From contig NC_092027.1 of assembly GCF_042242105.1 (NCBI RefSeq), positions 12,747,721 to 12,811,720 of the forward strand: a stretch of 64,000 bases of DNA, in the 5' to 3' direction. Within the stretch, counting starts at the first letter, position 1. Each line of letters starts with the position of its first letter. This DNA comes from Pempheris klunzingeri (Eukaryota > Chordata > Actinopteri > Acropomatiformes > Pempheridae). Of the stretch, positions 25,101-34,471 are shown piece after piece. The notes beneath the pieces were generated by a model. It was not told where the DNA came from. It made no database searches and worked only from the letters and a program-made list of their open reading frames with translations. The position numbers and the translations under genes are program-made.

Positions 25101-28100
25101 CTAATGTTAAAAAGGAAAGAGGGTTAAGTAAAAGCCCTGAATAAATACCAAAATCAATTGTCATTTTTCTTGAATTGGAATAAAACCTTTAACTTTGTGC
25201 CTACAACACAAAAAAGGTGGGTTTTTTTCCTACAGGAACACGGGTGTATTTTTGGAAACTGTGATAACATCAAGCTGAGACTACATTCATGAGTAACGTT
25301 CAAATGCAAAGGTCACTGTGTGTATATGGCATTGTATTTTTTAAAAAGCTCACACATTTAGATTAATTCCTTTTCAGACCTTTCGACCTATACAGTTTCC
25401 TGCATCCTTTCAATCTAATGAAAGGAAATGTACCTGTTTGGTCATAGCCACCTCTTTTATCTGTAAGAAAGGGGGAGATAATCATATCTTTTTTAAACAA
25501 GCTTAACTATTCACAATATAAATGATGAAGATGATATATAATGATATTAAAAATGTGAAAAAAGAAAAGTGAAAGGTACCTTGGCCAAATACACTGTCCA
25601 ACATCTGGAACATAAGGAACAAATCGTACGTAAGGTCGTGTTTTAAAACATGAGCGATCACAAATTCTTGGTAAATGATCCCATTTCATATATTTCATGT
25701 TTTGTATTTTGTACCACAATCATGCAATATCAGCTTGTAGAGCTTTCATATACACCTTTTCATAAACTTTTTACAGGTCATGTTGAGCTTAAAGCATTTT
25801 GTGTGTGTGTGTGTGTGTGGTTTTTGAGGACCCCTAGGCCTGTGTGGAGTACAGCACAAACTTTTTTTTTTTTTTATTCAATTATTTGAAATATAAAAAC
25901 AAAGAACATGAGGTCATCATGGGTGTTATATACATCATGTCATAGGATCAACCTGCAACCATTTTTGGGTTATAGCTTTCCTGCTACTTGCCAAAAGTAT
26001 CTTCAATAAATATTTATCTTTGTGTAGGAGTGTTTCAGGTATTTTACCAAGATATAAAGTAACAAAAGAATAAACTAACTCCACTCCCATTATTTTGTTT
26101 ATCTCATTAGACACCTCCCCCGAGTATGATTGGATTTTTGGGCAGGCCCAAAAGACATGGAAATGATTCGCCATTGAGGTTCCACATTTTCTCCAACAGA
26201 AGCCCCGGTAAACTGAGTCCATTGATTCAAGCTCTTATAATGTCTTTCAGCTTGTCTTTTATTTCCTATTATTGATTGTATTGGAGTATCTATCTGTGTA
26301 ATTTCCAAGGATTTCCATTTAGATTCATAGTTTGGGGCACACCAGCATACTAAGGGTTTCAACTGCGCAGCATAATAGTAATCCTGTAAGCATGGTAAGG
26401 CTCTCCCTCCCCTCTCTTTTTTCAGCTGCAATGTCTTGAACTGTATCCTGGGTCTTCTACTGTTCCAAAAAAATCCATAGCACAAAGCATCTTAACAGCT
26501 GGGAGCCATCAGTTTGAGGGCTTCCAAGTAAGGTTTGGTGCAAAACATCACTAAGTGATATGTGTAGGGGAAAAATCTGTATTGAATACAACAATCCTCC
26601 TGCGCCGTTATTAATGATGATGATTCTACCATGCTACTGTTGATGATCTGTTCTAGTGAGGAAGCATGAATGAGCCACTTGTGTTGAACCCATGTAACAC
26701 TGAAGCTGAACCCTGAATGACATCCAGCACTGCCAGTCCTGATCGAGCTGCTTACTAAATATGAACTAATGATATATGTGATACTCTGCCCGAACTTGGG
26801 AGAACAAGGGGTGCTGCCAGTTCAAACACAAGGCCGCGTCATCTTGACAAGTGCAGATATTGTTTAGTAGACATACGCCACTGACACTGAACCATAAAAC
26901 TGATCACTAAATATGAATAATTGGCTCCTCATGCTCTATTTTTATAAAGTTCTGGTGGACATGTATTCATTGTCAATTCTCTCTGCAGCCTTTGTCTGTA
27001 TGGTTTCGATCCTTTGTACAAAGACTGAGCTACATTAAACACTCAGAGACTAATTCTTTCTTGTCAGTTTCTTTATTTGTTCTAGATTTTCCTCGTAATA
27101 TGTAGTTTGGCATAAGGCCTGGAGGGGTTTCACCTTACCAACACCTAGCCTTTCTGTCCAGCTACGAGGGTCTAGTCATGTACGCCATTACCATAGACAT
27201 CGATGCAGTCACACTACACACCACCTGCTATATATGTAGTTGGGGTCCTTGTGTTGAGATTCTCTGCTGTACTCTGTACACTGTGACTCTGTCCTCATAA
27301 GTACATAAACTTTGTCTGAAACAGGGTCGACGGTGTTGCCTGATTGACTTTCCCAGACTGAGGCTCAAGAATCCTCCTAACACAGGAAGACTCATATGGA
27401 AATGTTGACGTACCTTTTTATGCTTCCACGATGGCACATGTTGGAAATACAGATCTACAGACCCAAAGCTCCTACAGCAGTTCTGCCACAAGGGTCAAAC
27501 AAAAGAAAAGTGAAATAAAGTTCACTGTATTAAACAAACATTTGTTCTTGTTTTCTCCACATCACAGACAGTATTTGCAACAGTGTTAATTAACAGGCTA
27601 AAATTCACAATTGAGATATTTATAATTTATCACCTGGCAGTGTATTTTGAGCGATAACACTGCACATTCCGCTGACACAGAACGATACTCTACAAGGAAA
27701 AAGAAAAAACAAAGTAGCATTTGGTTAAATCCGTATAAATTGCAAAAACCTTTACAATAGTTTGAAAAAGGGAAATTGAGTCTATGAAATGTCACAGAAA
27801 TTCTTAAAAACACTGAAGAGGCTTATTTTAAAACTTCCCAAGATACTATGCATGTAGCCAGCACATGTGAGGAGATGTAGAACTTGTACCACTGAAACAT
27901 ACAGCGGTTAAATTTCATCGTAGTGCTTTGTAATGAAGCTTCTGTCAGTAATGACTGAAGGGAAATGACCTGCTTTTTAAACAATGGTTTACAGGGCTCA
28001 TAGACAACTAGACTGACATAATACATACCCAGCTTGTTCCCTGGTTTGACGCTTGTAATCAAGCTGCTCTCGTTTTCCTTTGCGATGGATTCCAGTCTCT

Positions 28101-31100
28101 TCAAAGCTACGGGTCAATCAATTAATCCAACATCATTCTTGGGTCCACTGAAGATCCAGTTAATTCAGAGGTATACATCATAAACCGGAGGCATGGAAAA
28201 TAAAGACCTACCTTCTGCATAACAAGTGAAGTTCACTGAGGCGAACTGGGCGGGCTCCAGCCTCACTTGCTGTAACAGAAAGTCACTCAGGTTTCACGAT
28301 AATAGAAGCAAAGGCATCAACTTGGGAGACCACTCGTGACTTTGTAAACTACGTTACCTTCACAGCAGCATTTGCTGTACCATGAATTTCCTCTGTCTGC
28401 TTTGTGAAATCAAGCATCACGGAGACAAAGGGCACGGTGTAATTCTTGTAGCATTCCTTTGCCAGCAAAGTGGAGGGGTGCCACGCTCTCTGCACAGATT
28501 AACACTGAGGTCAATTGTCATGGCAAACAGAAACCCCATTGATACTAATTAGGCTGAGATGAACTGCAGTTTGCCAAAATGTCATGCTCACATTCACACC
28601 TACAGGCAATTTAGAATCACTCATTAACCTAACCGGCACATCTTTGCCTGTGGGAGTGTTTGAACAAACAAGAAAAACCTTCTAAAAAAACTGATATGGC
28701 AAGAAGGTTCTTGGTTTCCTGTTTGGTTTCTTATGTTACATGTTGCAGGAACATGTACCCTAGATGGTACGTATGTTATCCTTAAGTCAGCATTCTATCT
28801 TCTTGGCTCCACTCTGTCTGGACAACAGTTCAGTCCAAGGAAAGGTCGTGTCCATCTTTAGGGGACACCCTCATATACCTGAAACCAGATATCACTTGCA
28901 GAATCCTACATATGTGGAAGCCTTATTCTGTATTCTTCAGTCTCTCATCTGTACCTGCGATGTTAGACTCCGAGCACGTAAACTACACAAAGCTCTTGAA
29001 TGCATCTTGTTGTCATCTATTCATTTCGAACCACCACAGAAATGCATCCCTACACAATTTGAATTCTTTTTGAATATATAACTTCATACTCAGGATTTAA
29101 TTTCTCTCATTTGGACTGGAACAAGTCTTTAATTGAGCAAAGGCTTATCTGGAATCAGCACTCTGGGAGTCCATTAAAGAATAATGTGTTGTTGCATAGA
29201 AGCACAGACCTCTGTGTTATCTTTCACAGGGCTCCGGGACATCGACACTATGCTCATGTCATTTGCAGATTCTGCGTTGTGCTTTCTGTAAAATGTGACT
29301 ATGTCAACACAAGTGAGAATATAATCAGCCGGAACTAAGCGTCCACATCAGGTTGAACCCTGATGTCTACCTTCCTCTACTCCGTGACTGTCCCGTAAGG
29401 GTCCACCTATCAATCTCAACTCAAGAACACCAAAACCTTGATCGAATTTTCCATTCAGGCCCATGGTTGGAAAATCCCGAGCCCTCCTAGTAGCTCTGAT
29501 GAACTCCCTGGCCGAATTTTAAAATCTCCTTTCAAATCTCGTGTTCTTATCTTCCAACACTGTGCCCTTTTGAAAATCTTTTAATATGAATTCATTACTG
29601 TTTTTAGAGAACCAAAACAACCATGGTCCCGATGTCTCATTTTCACATATTAGTCTTCTTCTCAGGATTGTGTGGCATTATTTGCTTTCTCTTCAATCAG
29701 CACAGATACTTACAAAGTAACAAAAGATGTGGTCAAAGCTCAGGACATGTTTGATGATCATGTGGGCGCCCAAAGTTAGGTTGCAGAGCGTGCAGAGGTA
29801 GTGTGTCTTCTCAGTCGGTTCGACACAAACGCATTCAACAAGATGCTGCATGCCTACAAGCCAATGATCAGAGAAGATAGAAAAAGGAGAAGACATTTTA
29901 GTTGAAAAGGAAAACTAAGGAGTGCCTCCAATGTCATATATGTATTTTATCTCGTGAATGGGTAAGGACCTTCCTTGGATCAACTGATTCTGTTGAATTG
30001 GCATTATACAATTGTCACTGTAGTAGTAGTGACAAATTATCTTACAAGAAAATATTCCTATACAAATCTATGAATTCATTTACATTATGTGATTAAAATG
30101 ACATTTTGTCAGGTGCATTCACTCACCAAGAAGTGGATGCTTCCTGTTGCTGTCTGTTTGGTATGTTTGTATCATTGTTCTCTTTGGCTTAACAGCTAGA
30201 GAGGGAAAAACAAGATTACAGCAGTGAAGCCTGGACTAAAGGGCAATAAGGAAAGTAAATGTTAAGATGTGAATGCAACCATACTTTGAAGTACATTGAG
30301 AGATGAGTTTCACCACAATGTCCATTGTTAGCCGTTTTTGCAGTGGTCACTGAATTATGGATCTTCACATTTACATTTTTTCTATCATGTTATATGGCTG
30401 AAACATGGATCATTTGATATGATTGAGGTTTCTAGCAAAGCTATTAAATGGACCTTGTGGCGAGATGGATTTTTTGACTGCTGTTAGTCAGTAGATATAT
30501 ATATCAACTGGGTGATTTGCGCAAGCAGTGATTACAGCAAAACCTTCTGCATGGTAGAAAAATGTGCACACACCATCAAGCAGCTTCAGAAGTTTGTCAT
30601 TTTCACTGAGAGCACACATCACTGAGGAGAAGGAACACATGATCATCAAAATACAATTTAACGTAATGCTCGAACAAATATTAAATGGAAATATTAGGAC
30701 ATATACCTTCAGAGTAGACACTTGGTTCCAGCTTTTTCAATAACTTTTCAGGTAAATCCAACATCTGCAAAAAGAAAATGTGGTGAAAACACATAACATT
30801 CCTTTTGCCCAAGTTGCCTATTTTCATATCCAGCATTTACGCAGCGACAATGCAGGTCTCCCTTTAGCTCTAGATTGTGTTCACATTCTTATTGGCCAAC
30901 AAACATCTCCTCTCGCAGCACGACTTTGATGTTGACACAGTTGTGACCATCAAATTCCAAAACAAAATTGGCAGGATTGGCTAAATCATCAATTTTCACC
31001 TGCTAGTAACCAACATTGTGTGTCATTAGGCACTGTACACTGGGCTTTTACACTGAGAAAATCTGCTTGCTGCAGCCAAGACACCTCACCAGGAGAGCAG

Positions 31101-33263
31101 TGAGATTGAACGAAAAAAGTCAAATGTGGGCTGGAAAACCAAAACAATGAGCTGAGAGACATTATGGCGCTCCATAGAGCTGCAGGGTTGGGTGACAATT
31201 CTTTGTAGGATTTCACTACAAGCACCCCCCCTGCACAAACAAGTAGTTATGCGAGCCCGTGTTCATATAAAATTATTGAATTCAGCTGGGATTCCACGTA
31301 CAAACCTGTAGTTGTCCCTTCCCTCTTTTGCGGACTTCCTTTAAGAGCGCAGGCCTCAGAGAGACTCCCACACCCTTGCCGGGGATCCAAGAGAAACTCA
31401 GAACGTTGGGATCTGTGTAGCTCTAAAATAAAAAATAAAAAAACTTAAACTGAACTAAAATTCAAAATATTGGCTAATTCGTGTCATGATCTGCACTTAC
31501 AAAGTAGTTACTGCAGTGGTCACCGGAAGAGAGGTGGTTTGCAATCTTGTCTGGTGGACATTTTTCCTCACAGACATGGCACAAATAAAAAAATATCCTT
31601 GATTGTGGACTGAAACACAGAGTCAGCAGGGACAAGCCTGGAAGAAAGCAAATTTATAAAAGAATAATTACTTCAAACATCATGAGTCTTCAGCAGTGTG
31701 GTAGAAAATCCATAAGAAGTACTAACCATTTATAAATATTACGTGTGTATTTTAATATAATCCTGTATCCTCATTTAACCTCTTGTGAAGCACATGTTGT
31801 GTAACCTTAACTCAGAAGAACATGAACATCCTGATCTGAGAATAACAAGGATATTGTTATTCTTCATAGAAAGGCGGTGACAAACAGCTGAACTCATGGT
31901 TATACTGGCCCACAGTTCATTCCACTAATGTGTTTGGATCACTAGCAGGAAAGCAGTATCCTCCCACCACGAAGCGAGTGGCGCCGTGACAGTGTACTTT
32001 CAGAAGATGTTTTCTTCTACTGAAACCATATTTAAACTGCTGCATTTTTCAATTCTCCTGTTGCAGGCTGACTCTGCCTTCACCAATTGTAATAAAAGGT
32101 CTAATTCTCTTAAAAACATCTTTGTTGATTTCCACCATTGAAGACCCCAAACAAGTCATAGAAGTTACTATGAGCAACAAGAATGAACTTTGTTGCTTTA
32201 CTTAAAACACTGAAAACATTGTCTTAATTTCTTTTTATCTAATGCTATGTGCACTTACTAACCTACGATGGGTTGTTTGATGTCCTTTCTGGCTATTGGA
32301 TCCATCATACAAATGGAGGGCAAGATGCCTGTTGAGCAACACGACAATGAAAGAAAAAATTATTACGCATGAGCTATGAGTAATTGGGGTTTAATAGCAT
32401 TATGATTAATCCAAATCCAGAATCCGCTCATCAGACCCGAGTCCCAGTTAAATATCATTAGGTTTAGCTTTTATCATTGTCAGGTAACTAAAAAGGTATA
32501 GTTACTAAACTTACAGAACTTGCTAAACTGGAAGTTGGTGAATTAACAAATAAATCAACATTAACATTAATTAAAATAGGGCTTTGCAAAAGCGGAAAAA
32601 AAATGCATTCATCGTGTCTATTAGGCTTTTAGGATACTCAAATAGAACTAGTACATTTGACACAGACAAACAGGGAGGAGAAGATGTAGGCTTACCACGA
32701 CCCTTGAACACATCTAAAAACAGGATCAAAAAAAGAAATTGGACCGGAGAAGACAGGACATAAACTCTCATGCAGGAAACTATAAATGAAATGTACATAA
32801 AAATGAAAAAAACATAAGCATCACCTTTCTGAAAGACTTCTTTCATTTTCTGTTGGTGAAGAAAAGAGGAAAGGTAGTTTATTAAAGCAGGGGCATATGT
32901 AGTGTGGTAACGGTAAATGGTCTTTATTCGTATAGCGCCCTTCTAGTCATTTCAACTACATCAAAGCTGTGATGATGAACATCTATTAAGTAGTTCAGGT
33001 GAAACCGTCTCTTCACCGCTCTAAATGAATGCACTGGCTGGATACAAAGGGCGTGTCTGTAAATCAGGCTTCTTACCAGATTGCCTGAAGTCTTTTTGAT
33101 TTTATTGCAAGATTTTGTGCTATGACAGTCTGACAGCCTCACTTGTATCGAGTAAAATTAATTTGTTTAAGTGTACGTGCAGTTTAAAGCCCACCTCTTG
33201 ATGTTCCCCCGAGTGCACATGTTTCTTGAATTCAAGCACCCTGGTAAATTTGACGAGGCAGAC
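6665..33263 (-). CDS. Giant multi-module U1/JAZ-type zinc-finger protein (about 45 exons, 5' end missing)
   Basis: The family is not recognised. On the minus strand, exons with GT-AG borders and compatible phases join into at least about 2,380 codons, ending with TGA at 6,665-6,667. Nine zinc fingers fit C-x2-C-x11/12-H-x5-H (finger 8 has x8), the spacing of U1/matrin/JAZ fingers that often bind RNA or double-stranded RNA. Fingers are usually followed by a helical exon with a conserved Pro and then a 58-nt exon of the type V-x-D-L-x-E-x-L-Y. Long disordered exons (17,851-18,522; 15,123-16,104; 11,143-12,264) hold basic NLS-like clusters and PsiKxE motifs, and the last exon is Gln-rich. A nuclear RNA- or chromatin-linked scaffold is an inference. 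Weak points: the 5' end is not found, the link between 25,434 and 25,100 needs an unproven exon, and the donor near 12,084 is AT. The long intron at 19.1-22.4 kb could hide a second promoter or a split into two genes. Confidence 0.7.
6895..7052 (-). repeat. CAG-type trinucleotide repeat encoding the Gln tract
   Basis: On the plus strand this is a series of GCT/CTG units, i.e. CAG codons on the coding strand. Runs of two to five Gln are separated by Met, Leu, Phe-Ile or His codons. The interruptions should limit slippage compared with a pure repeat. Confidence 0.9.
8433..8855. mobile_element. Tc1/mariner-type MITE with long terminal inverted repeats
   Basis: A 423-bp element starting CAGTACAGGCCAAAAGTTTG and ending with its inverse. 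It is flanked by TA on both sides (8,431-8,432 and 8,856-8,857), the usual Tc1 target duplication. The inverted arms are well over 100 bp and almost identical, leaving a short unique centre. It lies in the intron between the last two exons of the zinc-finger gene and codes for nothing. Confidence 0.92.
9029..9124 (-). CDS. Penultimate exon, acidic linker
   Basis: A 96-nt exon in phase 1 at both ends, encoding 32 mostly acidic and polar residues. It joins the 75-nt exon at 9,762-9,836 to the last exon without a frame break. Confidence 0.7.
9340..9660 (+). mobile_element. Possible LTR-like insertion in intron
   Basis: The text has the flavour of a retroelement R-U5 region (a short U-rich stretch, GCAAGTAAAATTTTGAACTG, then a T-rich tail), but neither clear TG/CA ends nor a second copy is present in the window. 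Confidence 0.25.
9762..10892 (-). CDS. Zinc-finger module 9 (four exons)
   Basis: Exons 10,759-10,892 (finger: FLCESC, then H-x5-H), 10,544-10,660 (39 residues, with YPDC near its start), 9,935-9,992 (58 nt) and 9,762-9,836 (75 nt). Phases are 1-0, 0-0, 0-1 and 1-1, the cassette pattern seen in the other modules. This is the most C-terminal finger. Confidence 0.8.
11143..12264 (-). CDS. Acidic exon cluster with repeated PsiKxE motifs
   Basis: Exons 12,202(or 12,085)-12,264, 11,836-12,000, 11,605-11,751 and 11,143-11,472, all in phase 1. The middle two are related to each other: both start near a Lys-Gln-Glu motif (IKQE, VKQE) and carry TAIESPG or PAIESPG and AFPLA. The last starts with VKME. 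These match the SUMO-acceptor consensus PsiKxE. Flanking intron sequence is duplicated too, so the exon pair arose by a small tandem duplication. The exon at 12,264 has AT at 12,083-12,084 where its duplicate has a GT donor. Confidence 0.72.
12543..15026 (-). CDS. Zinc-finger module 8 (four exons)
   Basis: Exons 14,905-15,026 (finger with VYCQLC and a shorter spacing before H-x5-H), 14,702-14,806 (35 residues, YPGW near its start), 13,587-13,644 (58 nt, TVKVSFEVYKELRH) and 12,543-12,674 (linker with many Ser, Gln and Arg). Phases agree throughout. The intron 12,675-13,586 also holds a 142-codon minus-strand frame (13,099-13,527) that I do not recognise. Confidence 0.8.
15123..16104 (-). CDS. 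Long Ser/Thr/Ala/Lys-rich exon
   Basis: A 982-nt exon open in one frame on the minus strand, bounded by an AAAG acceptor side and GTTG/gtaag. It encodes 327 residues of low complexity rich in Ser, Thr, Ala and Lys, surely disordered. It starts with VVKMEIDDD, a PsiKxE motif followed by acidic residues, typical of phosphorylation- or acidity-assisted SUMO sites. It links modules 7 and 8. Confidence 0.8.
16480..17365 (-). CDS. Zinc-finger module 7 (three exons)
   Basis: Exons 17,229-17,365 (finger: YLCECC, then H-x5-H), 16,781-16,838 (58 nt, VVDLDEKLYNVIL) and 16,480-16,628 (50 residues, Gln-rich start). The middle helical exon found in other modules is missing here; because it has phase 0 at both ends its loss keeps the frame. 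Confidence 0.8.
17851..18522 (-). CDS. Long charged exon with NLS-like clusters
   Basis: A 672-nt exon, phase 1 at both ends, encoding about 224 residues dominated by Glu, Lys, Arg and Ser. It contains KKTERKRRS and HKRRRLTCK, which look like nuclear localisation signals, and VKTEEE, a further PsiKxE motif. No fold is recognised; it is likely a disordered spacer between modules 6 and 7. Confidence 0.8.
18716..22575 (-). CDS. Zinc-finger module 6 (four exons)
   Basis: Exons 22,427-22,575 (finger: FLCLLC, then H-x5-H), 19,017-19,118 (34 residues, FHPGS near its start), 18,886-18,934 (49 nt, in place of the usual 58) and 18,716-18,796. Phases fit. The 3.3-kb intron between the first two is the longest in the gene, carries LTR debris and ends in a GT repeat directly before the TATAG acceptor. 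Confidence 0.72.
19123..19153. repeat. (AC)n microsatellite next to a splice acceptor
   Basis: About 15 AC units on the plus strand, i.e. GT units in the minus-strand transcript, ending four bases before the acceptor AG at 19,119-19,120. The repeat takes the place of a polypyrimidine tract. Confidence 0.9.
20561..20600 (-). promoter_or_regulatory. Candidate alternative first coding exon inside the long intron
   Basis: On the minus strand an ATG at 20,600 opens 13 codons that end at a strong donor (CCCAG/gtgagt) at 20,560. The phase would join directly to the exon at 18,796. Nearby (19,960-20,230) the sequence is full of GCTAAC/GTTAGC palindromes, a text often seen around teleost transcription starts (recollection, not tested). 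Tentative. Confidence 0.3.
20700..20797 (+). mobile_element. Short LTR family 1 remnant
   Basis: Starts TGTGGTATCTGGTATGTGC and ends with CTGCACATCATCGGCATC and GTCACAACA, the two ends of LTR family 1 (compare 33,975-34,467), with nearly all of the middle deleted. Confidence 0.75.
21477..21863 (+). mobile_element. Solo LTR-like element
   Basis: Carries a TATA-like box (about 21,660), AATAAA at about 21,791 and a CA end (GGCTGTCACA), in the order expected of an LTR. No coding sequence is attached. The left edge is a guess. Confidence 0.5.
22660..24933 (-). CDS. Zinc-finger module 5 (five exons)
   Basis: Exons 24,794-24,933 (finger: YVCFAC, then H-x5-H), 24,301-24,420 (40 residues), 24,112-24,169 (58 nt, VLDLPRW), 22,823-22,867 (VMKRMERHH) and 22,660-22,716. 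Phases 1-0, 0-0, 0-1, 1-1 and 1-1 match module 2 exon for exon. Confidence 0.8.
22950..24060. other. Intron with an unclassified insertion and a GT microsatellite
   Basis: Between the exons at 22,867 and 24,112. It holds an AT-rich stretch (22,990-23,220), a (GT)n run at about 23,383-23,410 and a GC-richer segment (23,450-23,750) that differs from its surroundings and is probably an inserted repeat. No exon seen. Confidence 0.4.
25032..27689 (-). CDS. Zinc-finger module 4 (split finger; one uncertain exon)
   Basis: The finger is split between exons 27,634-27,689 (ending HCQ) and 27,414-27,482 (starting NC, then H-x5-H). Then come 25,434-25,460 (27 nt, IKEVAMTKQ) and 25,032-25,100 (69 nt, ends NQPVI before Gly). 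Joining the last two directly shifts the frame and gives a stop. A 43-nt exon at 25,187-25,229 restores the frame but its donor is weak. Module 1 has the same split-finger layout and also a small extra exon at this place, so an exon is expected here. Confidence 0.6.
25860..26570 (-). mobile_element. L1-like retroposon, 3' fragment
   Basis: Minus-strand frames at 26,485-25,935 match the C-terminal part of L1-clade ORF2: RIQFKTLQLKKERGG, then a Cys/His region (CRKCG- and HVFWACPK-like). The T run at 25,861-25,875 is its poly-A tail. The copy is 5'-truncated and frameshifted, and sits in an intron of the zinc-finger gene in the same orientation. Confidence 0.8.
26700..27413 (-). other. Intron, possible LTR-like sequence
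   Basis: Between the L1 fragment and the exon at 27,414. The segment 26,760-27,130 resembles an LTR in composition (an A-rich poly-A-type signal near 27,040 and a T-rich tail) but has no second copy here. No exon seen. Confidence 0.25.
28029..29853 (-). CDS. Zinc-finger module 3 (four exons)
   Basis: Exons 29,714-29,853 (finger: YLCTLC, then H-x5-H), 28,358-28,489 (44 residues, WHPST near its start), 28,212-28,269 (58 nt) and 28,029-28,106 (26 residues ending before a Gly codon). Phases 1-0, 0-0, 0-1 and 1-1. The intron 28,490-29,713 contains a solo LTR. Confidence 0.8.
28590..28665 (+). repeat. Short interspersed repeat
   Basis: The text CATTCACACCTACAGGCAAT, followed by a TTAACCTAACC stretch and a GTGGGAG end, is of a type I know as very common in fish introns. 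Function unknown. Confidence 0.5.
28715..29054 (+). mobile_element. Solo LTR, family 3
   Basis: About 340 bp, similar along its length to the LTR at 51,510-51,850, ending GCATCCCTACA. The left end is diverged and no target duplication could be seen. The 29,055-29,650 segment after it holds no recognisable coding sequence. Confidence 0.75.
30127..31637 (-). CDS. Zinc-finger module 2 (five exons)
   Basis: Exons 31,501-31,637 (finger: YLCHVC, then H-x5-H), 31,306-31,422 (39 residues, TDPNV near its start), 30,707-30,764 (58 nt, MLDLPEKLLKKL), 30,574-30,621 and 30,127-30,195. All borders are GT-AG and all phases agree. This is the clearest complete cassette. Confidence 0.83.
32263..33263 (-). 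CDS. Zinc-finger module 1 (four exons, 5' half of finger missing)
   Basis: Exons 33,195-33,263 (second half of a split finger, starting VC, then H-x5-H), 32,825-32,849 (25 nt), 32,696-32,713 (18 nt) and 32,263-32,328 (ends KQPIV before Gly). The exon carrying the first Cys of the finger and the start codon should lie above 33,263; I searched to 34.9 kb and found no convincing candidate. LTRs and an L1 have landed there. Confidence 0.7.
32905..32950 (+). repeat. Short fish-type interspersed repeat
   Basis: GGTAAATGGTCTTTATTCGT followed by ATAGCGCCCTTCTAGTC is a text I recognise from many teleost introns. It is the only clear part; the rest of 32,950-33,194 is unassigned. Confidence 0.5.
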
Positions 33264-33431
33264 CTAAACAAAAGAAAGAAAACAAGAAACAAAAATGCAT
33301 CAGCAATACGGACTAATGAGATAAGAGACTTGTTCAGTTCACATTTCAAAATGGGCACAGTTTTGGGCCTTTTATGTTGTACAACAGGAAACCTGCTACC
33401 ACAGCCAAAAGATTTACATTAAACTTTTATC

Positions 33432-33971
33432 TGTGGTATCTGATATGTTACGTGTATCTTATATGGTATATGTGTGTGTCCTCTCTGTGTATGTGTATCT
33501 GATATGGTACATGTGTGTGTCCTCTCTGTGGATGTTTATGTAAGAGAGCCTAGGTAGGAGGTATGTAAGGTATATAAGGGCATGGAGTTTTAGGATGAGC
33601 TCCCAAGAGGGACACTAACATATAGGGACATGATGCTGTTGGATGACATCCCAAGAGAGACATTACATATGCATTTCTCCATATTTGGACAAAGGGGGGT
33701 CTTGAACTGATGGAAGCCATGTGGTGAGATAAGCCTTCTTAAAAGGTATAAAAAGGTGGTCAGAAGAACAGTTCGGGGAAGACTCATATTCGTCCAGGGG
33801 TTACACTGTCTGTACGAGACATAGAATTGGCTTCACGTCTTCCTAAGCAACCATGGCGCCTGTTAGACAACTGATCTTTTTGTAATAAAACTATTTTTAT
33901 GCAACAAGTCGTTGTCAGCGGACGTTTCCTTTCATCATCTGCACATCATCGGCACCTGAAGAGTCACGACA
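33432..33971 (+). mobile_element. Solo LTR, family 1, copy A
   Basis: 540 bp from TGTGGTATCTGATATG to GAGTCACGACA, with a TATA-like box (GGTATAAAAAGG, about 33,744) and AATAAA near 33,884. Its 3' half (TGTTAGACAACTGATC, GTCGTTGTCAGCGGACG) recurs at 34.3, 44.2, 46.0 and 47.2 kb. An internal duplication near the start repeats the GTGTGTGTCCTCTCTGTG text. Confidence 0.9.
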
Positions 33972-33974
33972 TAT

Positions 33975-34467
33975 TGTGGTGTCTGATGTGTAGTGTCTGG
34001 TATGTGCCTTTAGGGCATATGATGTTAGTAGTGTTCATTGTTTCTATGTTCCTGATCTGAGATCGATTATCTGGAGACAGACAGACTGGGAACTGTTTGA
34101 CCTAGGCAGGGGAGATCTGACCTTTGCTCCCCCTCACTAGATACCGGGGGATGGTGTCTTCTAATATATCCTTTTACCCCTAAAACAAAGAACAGAACTG
34201 TTATGAAAGCCAGATGTTGAGCTAGGTGGTCAAATGGTATAAAGAATGACCAGTGAATTGGCTCGGGGAAGACGAGGACAGAGACAGCAGATTCGGCCGG
34301 GGATTACACTCTGTTCCTAGAATTGGCTGAGCGTCTTCCCAGGCTTCCATGGTGCCTGTTAGACAACTGATCTTTTTGAAATAAACCTATTTTTATTCAC
34401 TAAGTCGTTGTCAGCGGACGTCTCCTTTCATCAACTGCACATCATCGGCATCAGAGAAGATACAACA
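33975..34467 (+). mobile_element. Solo LTR, family 1, copy B
   Basis: 493 bp, starting TGTGGTGTCTGATGTG and ending GATACAACA, immediately after copy A with only three bases between them. ATAT lies on both sides (33,971-33,974 and 34,468-34,471) and may be its target duplication. The two copies differ enough to be separate insertions rather than one duplicated LTR. Confidence 0.85.
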
Positions 34468-34471
34468 ATAT

